Source: Struthio camelus
Lineage: Eukaryota > Chordata > Aves > Struthioniformes > Struthionidae
Reading direction: 5' to 3'
NCBI RefSeq assembly: GCF_040807025.1
Contig: NC_090942.1
Location: 204,436,640 to 204,500,639, forward strand
DNA: 64,000 bases
Shown here: piece after piece, positions 58,713 to 64,000 of the stretch
How the letters are laid out: each line of letters starts with the position of its first letter
Position numbering within the stretch: the first letter of the stretch is position 1
Made by a program: the position numbers and the translations under genes
Notes under the pieces: model-generated
Told to the model about the DNA's origin: nothing
The model's input: the letters and a program-made list of their open reading frames with translations, nothing else
Database searches by the model: none

Positions 58713-61331
58713 TGTTCTCATCCATCTCCATGTACAAAATACAGATACTTTTATTTATTAAGCTTTATTCTCACTACGAAACTCATAGCATAGCACACTT
58801 TAAAAAGATCCTAATATGGAAAAAGAAGTAGTGCTTTTTAAAAGTATCCTGGTTTCCAATCTTACCCCAGAGCTGAGGGTTATGTGGAGAAGAGTTCACT
58901 TTCTAATGAAAGGAGACATGCCAACCATATATAAGTCAGGATCAACACAAAAGGGGGAAACCTGGAACAGATATATCTATCCCTCAGGTAGAAGTCTGCG
59001 ATCTGAAGCCCATAGTGGTAATGGCAACGCTGACCGCATGTGGGAGTCAGAACTGTGTCAGTTGTGATCATAGCTGTCATACAGTTGGTGGAACATAATA
59101 TCCTTCAGTGTTTTCTGTTGAACAGAACTTTTCTTCCCTAGGACTTTGTGTTGATAAGAAAACAAAACAAGAAATTCGAATTTTCTCCTCCTGTGCCCTT
59201 CCTTCCCTGCCCTGGCATTTTCTCTGTTGTGTCCTGTGCAGCCCATGCCTCTGTCTCTCCATCCCAAGGCACTTCCAGACATGCTGTGGGGTACATGTGA
59301 AGATCAGGCTTGTGACTCGAAAATTTCTATATGTCCAGACAAACAACCAACATGTTCTCTATGAGTGCAAGCCACAGAAACTGCTCACAGCCTGGACCTC
59401 AGCTGTGGGCTGTAGGTTGGCCATTCCTGCTCCAGCAACCTGTCCACCTCAATTGAATTTCTTCAAGGCATGCTTTGCCTTCATCGGTACAAATCCCAGA
59501 AGCAGACCTGGCACCTACACCCCACAAACTCACCTACACCCCCTACACTCACCTAGGTGTTATTAAAAATCAAGATTGGTACCTTTAGGTACCTGTGAGA
59601 AATCTTCCCTTAAAACACTTTCTGAACTTAAATTTTTTTTTCCCTTTGGAAAATGGAAAATCCCACAAGATTCCTCCCGTCCCAGGTGCTCACTGATTTC
59701 TACTGGAAAACAAGTCAATGCCTGGATTAATCGGTGGATGGTGTCACTTGATGTAATGCTGTTGAGAACCAGATGTTATTTGCACACACTTACGCACTTT
59801 TAATGCTGTATGTGTAGTATTAATGCATGAAAGCTGCATATATAGACATTTCCCAGTCTTTCCTACTAAACACTGACTGAATCAGTCAGCTGTCCTGGAA
59901 ACCTCTAAGTACCACTATTAAAGAATTTTCATATAGAGAAAAATCCAGGCACTAGCGGCTTGATCTGAGATTGTTCACAATGTGTGTGTGTGTAAAAGAG
60001 CGTGTATGTGACACAGCTTATTGCTGTGAATATACATTTGGTGGACAAAATCGGGTGGCATGGGTTTGCAATAGGTGCAAATTTGCTCTACACTATGCAG
60101 ATTTTAGTTAAACAATAGCTTTTTGCCATTTTTTTCTTTCATGCATTGATTGAAATTTGTTAAATTGCTATTAGAAAGCACAACATGGCAAACAATTTTT
60201 ATGAGTCTATATCCAAGAAGATTTTATGATAAAGGAGAAAGAAAATGAAATGTAGACATTCTGTTAAAATAGGCTGCTTATTTACTGTAAGCCACCTTAG
60301 ACTGTTAGGAGATCTGATAAAATTCATGGGAGTAGAAAACCATTAGGGACCCTGAAAAGGTCAAAATATGTTTGTCTTATAGGAGACACCCATCTTGTCT
60401 TGACTCCTTAAATCTTGATGGTAAAGAAAGCTATGGCTGACAGTTCCTATCCTGGAGGTCAAGAAAACTGGAGAATGTCTACTAGGTTAGAAGGCACAGG
60501 AACAGTGTTAATGCAGAGCCTGGCTTTTCTCTGTAATTTCTCTGCAACAGAGGCCACTTCTAAAATGACACTATTAGCATCAAAACACAGGCACTTTAGA
60601 GGAATTTAAAGTGTTCTGGGGGAAAAAAAACACTTCAATTCATGTTCTGAAGCAGTCACTGCTTTTCTGACTTAAACGACAAGAGTTCTCTGTCTTTGGG
60701 AGGGAAATTGCAATGAAGGGCCTTGAGGAACCACCTCTTCAAGAGGTTTTAATGAGAAAGCCTGTTGCTTCTTATAGGTGCTCCTGAAATGCTAACTGAG
60801 GCAGATCTTTTCTCATTGCTTGTCTCTCTGTGATTTCTGAGCATCACAGAAGAAACCATGACTCAGAGCACCATGGTGGTTCCCTGATGGTTTGGAGTCT
60901 CTTCTTAAATCTCTGGAGGCAGACTCTGTCCTTGGGCTGCTGAGAAGCTTGTCACAAACATGCATTGAACTGATCCAGCCAGTCACTGAACACTCTGGAC
61001 TAAGTCAGCAATGAATTTAAGTACAAAACTGTTTCATTTGCCAAAATTATTCAAGTGCTTAGGCCTACAATTGAACCTCTTCCTGGACTAAGCCAATGTG
61101 CCCTGCTTTTGGTAGACTCCATCCTAAGTTCTTATAAGAAGGACCAGTGTCCCTAACAAGCATCGTGTTTTGGCTGTTCTAACATATGTGGGGAGGAGAT
61201 TTTGCTAGAGATGGGGGGCCTCAGGGGAATGTGAATTCTGGGTCCTCCTAAGCCTCCTGAGCCTAAGGGAACGAACTGAGTGCTCTGTCTCCTCAAGGGA
61301 GACTTAATTGTGGGGCTGTAGTCATCATAGC

Positions 61332-61350
61332 GGGGGGGGGGGGTGTGTGT
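61332..61350 (+). repeat. poly-G tract running into TG repeat
   Basis: Twelve consecutive G residues (61332-61343) followed by TGTGTGT. It is a simple-sequence tract prone to length variation and, in principle, G-quadruplex formation, and also a likely site of sequencing error. Confidence 0.85.
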
Positions 61351-64000
61351 CTTTCCTCCTTCGAGTGAAGCCAGGCTCCTCTACAGCCAGGAGCCCAGGA
61401 TAAATCAGTTTGTCATTAAGGTGCTCAGCAGAGTGGCAGGTCCCAGGGCTTTATACCAGGTTTTTTTGATCACTCTCAAAACTTATGCACAATGCTTGAA
61501 GAGAAGGTACCAAAATGCAGTTCTGGATCTCATCCTTCATTCACCTGGATTTCCAGGCTGAGTGAGCAGATCATCTTCAGAATAGCTTTCATCTGGTCCT
61601 TTTCTGATATCAGCAGTGGTAGTCCCACGCTACACTGAAGTCTTTTGCCTGTCTATTGGCACATTTTCCTTCATCATGAAAGCATTGATTACCCCGACCT
61701 GGAAGAAACACTGCTTTGAGAGCAGCATGTCCTCAGTGACAGGTATGTGTCAAGCAGGGGCAGAACCAGCCTCCTCAGCGTCCCTGACATTATTTAATGG
61801 CAGGAGTTGAATGTTGCCCAAATGTATCTTTCCCAGCCCTCCTTTGGCTCCTCTGCCAAGGACGCAAATGCCACATCCAGGGCTGTGTCGACCCCTCCAA
61901 ACTGCCATTCATCTCAATTGAATGCATTTCAGTCTGCTGCCTTAAAAGTTTAATAAAGGTAATGACAGTCTTATGCTGCAGGCCATCCATGTGAGTCAGG
62001 AAAGAGGGCTCTGATCTTGTAAATTGCTTTGTAAATTGTATCTCTCAGTTGATGTTAGTTGATTTGTTTTAATTTTCCTCGGCAGCTGTCAGCTGGTACC
62101 AGATGAGGGAGACCAGTTCAGACCAGATTGACCAAAGGTTTTCGAGCCAGCATGGCAAATCTGGAGCGATTTCTCTTTTTTGCAGTTACAGCAGCAACAA
62201 GTTAGCTCCAGAGCCAGCGCTTCACAGTCTCTTGTGACTATCACAGATATAAAAATCATGTGACGTTGCTTGGTAACACTCAAATGTAAGTATTGTACAT
62301 GTCCCAAGGACTGCACTGTATTTAATCAAAAGTAACAAATACTATATAAACACACCAAATTCAGGGGCATGTGTTATTAATTGAAAAGAGCAAGGGTAAT
62401 AGTACTGCTCATAAATTTGAAGTTCTCTATATATTAAATAGGAATTGCTGAAAACATAATGCTTACCATATAATCTGTAAAAGTGGAAAAAATATGATTC
62501 ATTGGCTGTTGATAAATCAAAGAAATTAAACCTATGGAGTAAAACCAGGGCACAGTGAAAGCAGTCCGTCAGAATCAAACAAAACAGTATCCAAATTAAC
62601 ACAGGCAAGATCCAGACTCAGGCTATAGTTGCGGATCAAAACATTCTTCTGCATATAAACATCCTGCCATGAGGGCTGATCAACATCTCACATTAGTAAT
62701 ACTATATTCCCTGAGAAGGGATTTCAGGGCACACATCAGCACAAAAGATGTTAAGTTCAAAGCCAACAATAAGAAAACAATTAGAAACAGACATCTCCTA
62801 CTCAAGGTCTCCACCAAGAATGGCAAGCTTTTTTATTAGCGCAATAATCCCCGCAGTGGCAAGGAGAGCTCTCAGAGAAGTCACAGAAGAGACAAAACAG
62901 TCTGGAAAAATTAGAATAACAATATACTAGCGGATAGTATTTTATATGTGCATAGTGGGAAACAAAAAACAGAGAAAGCATAACATAACAATAAAAAAAT
63001 AAAAAGATGCAGACTTTAAACTTCAGAAAAATGGGCTTCAGTTTATATTAGGTATTTTTACATTGTTGTTATACTAAAATTGGAAGACTTCACAGTCTTT
63101 ACTGTATTTATGAACATTAAACTCTTCCGACAAAGGGATTATTTTCATTTGACATATGGGGACATGAGACCTTACCCAGGTAACCTGTGAGGAGGCAGTG
63201 AATCGAAACGGTTCTTTCCAGTGTGAGGCCAACCTTGGACCACACTTCCTTTATTACAGTTTTTCTCTACTTTCATATCATCATATGTATATGTTATGCA
63301 TACCATAACAGTATATAAGTTATGGTAGCTAAAATGGATGTATATTGCTGTTGTAATCTATCAGGAAAGCCTATGTCTTTCTGCTACTGAGCATCTTTTA
63401 AAATGAGGCTACATTTGCACTTCTACTTCAGGGGCTCCTTTTCCCTACCCAGATTTGATTCTGCTCTTAGATTTTTGCTGCAGCAGTTAGAAAAAACATC
63501 CCATAGTTACTGTGATAGCATTAATCATAAAATGTTAAAATAAACATTACTTTTAGCATTAAAATAAAGCTATGCAATGGCTGTGCTGCGGGATAATGCG
63601 CTTCTGCCTTCCCTCTTTCTGTTTCCTCACAGCTGCTCCATCAAGCGAAGGGTTTTATGTGTGCTACCACAGAATCCCCCCCATATAGCTATTGCTGTTG
63701 TTATTTCATATCACTCTGCAATTAGTTTATCTTCTCCAGTATTTACTATTCCAGTGATTTTTTTGTTTCCTTGGCAAATTTAATCTCACATGAATTGATC
63801 CTGAGAAAGCACCAAAGACAGCCATTTGCTCAGAGGTTTCCTGTGCAGCAATATAATGCAGTCAGAAAGAAGCGGGAGGCCACCGCAGATCACCTAACCA
63901 CAGGCATGACCTTCCTGGCAGGGCTGGCTGCAGAGGGACAAGTTTGCCCCATGTGGGAAACAGCGCAAGGATCTCTACTATCAGCACTTCTGCTGAAATA

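Larger units (their letters stand above)
58561..64000. other. non-coding stretch, no gene recognised
   Basis: AT-rich DNA with no supportable gene. A TG run lies at 59981-59993 and a poly-G/TG tract at 61332-61350 (separate entry). Frames up to 152 codons (59108-59566) show no recognisable domain and no splice context. A CG-bearing patch of frames at 61,600-62,000 is likewise unassigned. Confidence 0.6.

Noticed and set aside
59108-59566. 152-codon plus frame
   Set aside because: Low-complexity Cys/Pro/His-rich translation with no domain and overlapping minus frames; probably fortuitous.

Overview
The window looks like bird nuclear DNA. It is mostly AT-rich non-coding sequence strewn with CR1 LINE retrotransposons, several of which end in the short ATTCTGTG-type tandem repeat typical of avian CR1 3' ends. 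I find no host protein-coding gene that I can name. The only convincing coding or RNA features are the two open reading frames of one near full-length CR1 and one tRNA gene. Other stretches resemble exons (notably 42,227-42,326 on the minus strand), but they are only candidates.

Layout. 1-7,105: unannotated DNA. 7,106-7,838: old plus-strand CR1 3' end. 12,096-12,990: GC-richer block resembling a minus-strand solo LTR. 20,412-20,768: internally deleted plus-strand CR1. 22,831-23,805: minus-strand CR1. 29,411-29,872: young plus-strand CR1 3' end. 35,672-36,885: old minus-strand CR1. 37,395-38,030 and 39,490-39,725: degenerate plus-strand LINE pieces flanking a younger minus-strand CR1 (38,038-39,312). 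47,766-48,250: another old minus-strand CR1. 48,745-50,962: a nested complex. 52,906-about 57,243: near full-length minus-strand CR1. 57,690-58,560: ancient plus-strand CR1-like LINE. The rest, to 64,000, is unannotated.

The two most interesting loci lie close together. At 48,745-50,962 an older minus-strand CR1 is split by an insertion that contains a structurally intact tRNA-Val(AAC) gene joined within a few bases to the 5' end of a truncated plus-strand CR1. The arrangement fits one chimeric tRNA-CR1 cDNA integrating into an older CR1, although two separate events remain possible. The two inverted CR1 arms there are unexpectedly similar and share a 3-bp deletion, which suggests gene conversion or an inverted duplication.

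At 52,906-57,243 the CR1 keeps both frames uninterrupted. ORF1 has a CxxC/CxxC zinc-binding motif, a coiled coil and an SGNH-type esterase domain. ORF2 has an apurinic-like endonuclease and a reverse transcriptase with all catalytic residues visible. Upstream of ORF1 is a CCAAT/TATA promoter-like arrangement. The ORFs would act together as a ribonucleoprotein that nicks DNA and primes reverse transcription on the target, and such elements probably mobilised the truncated copies elsewhere in the window.
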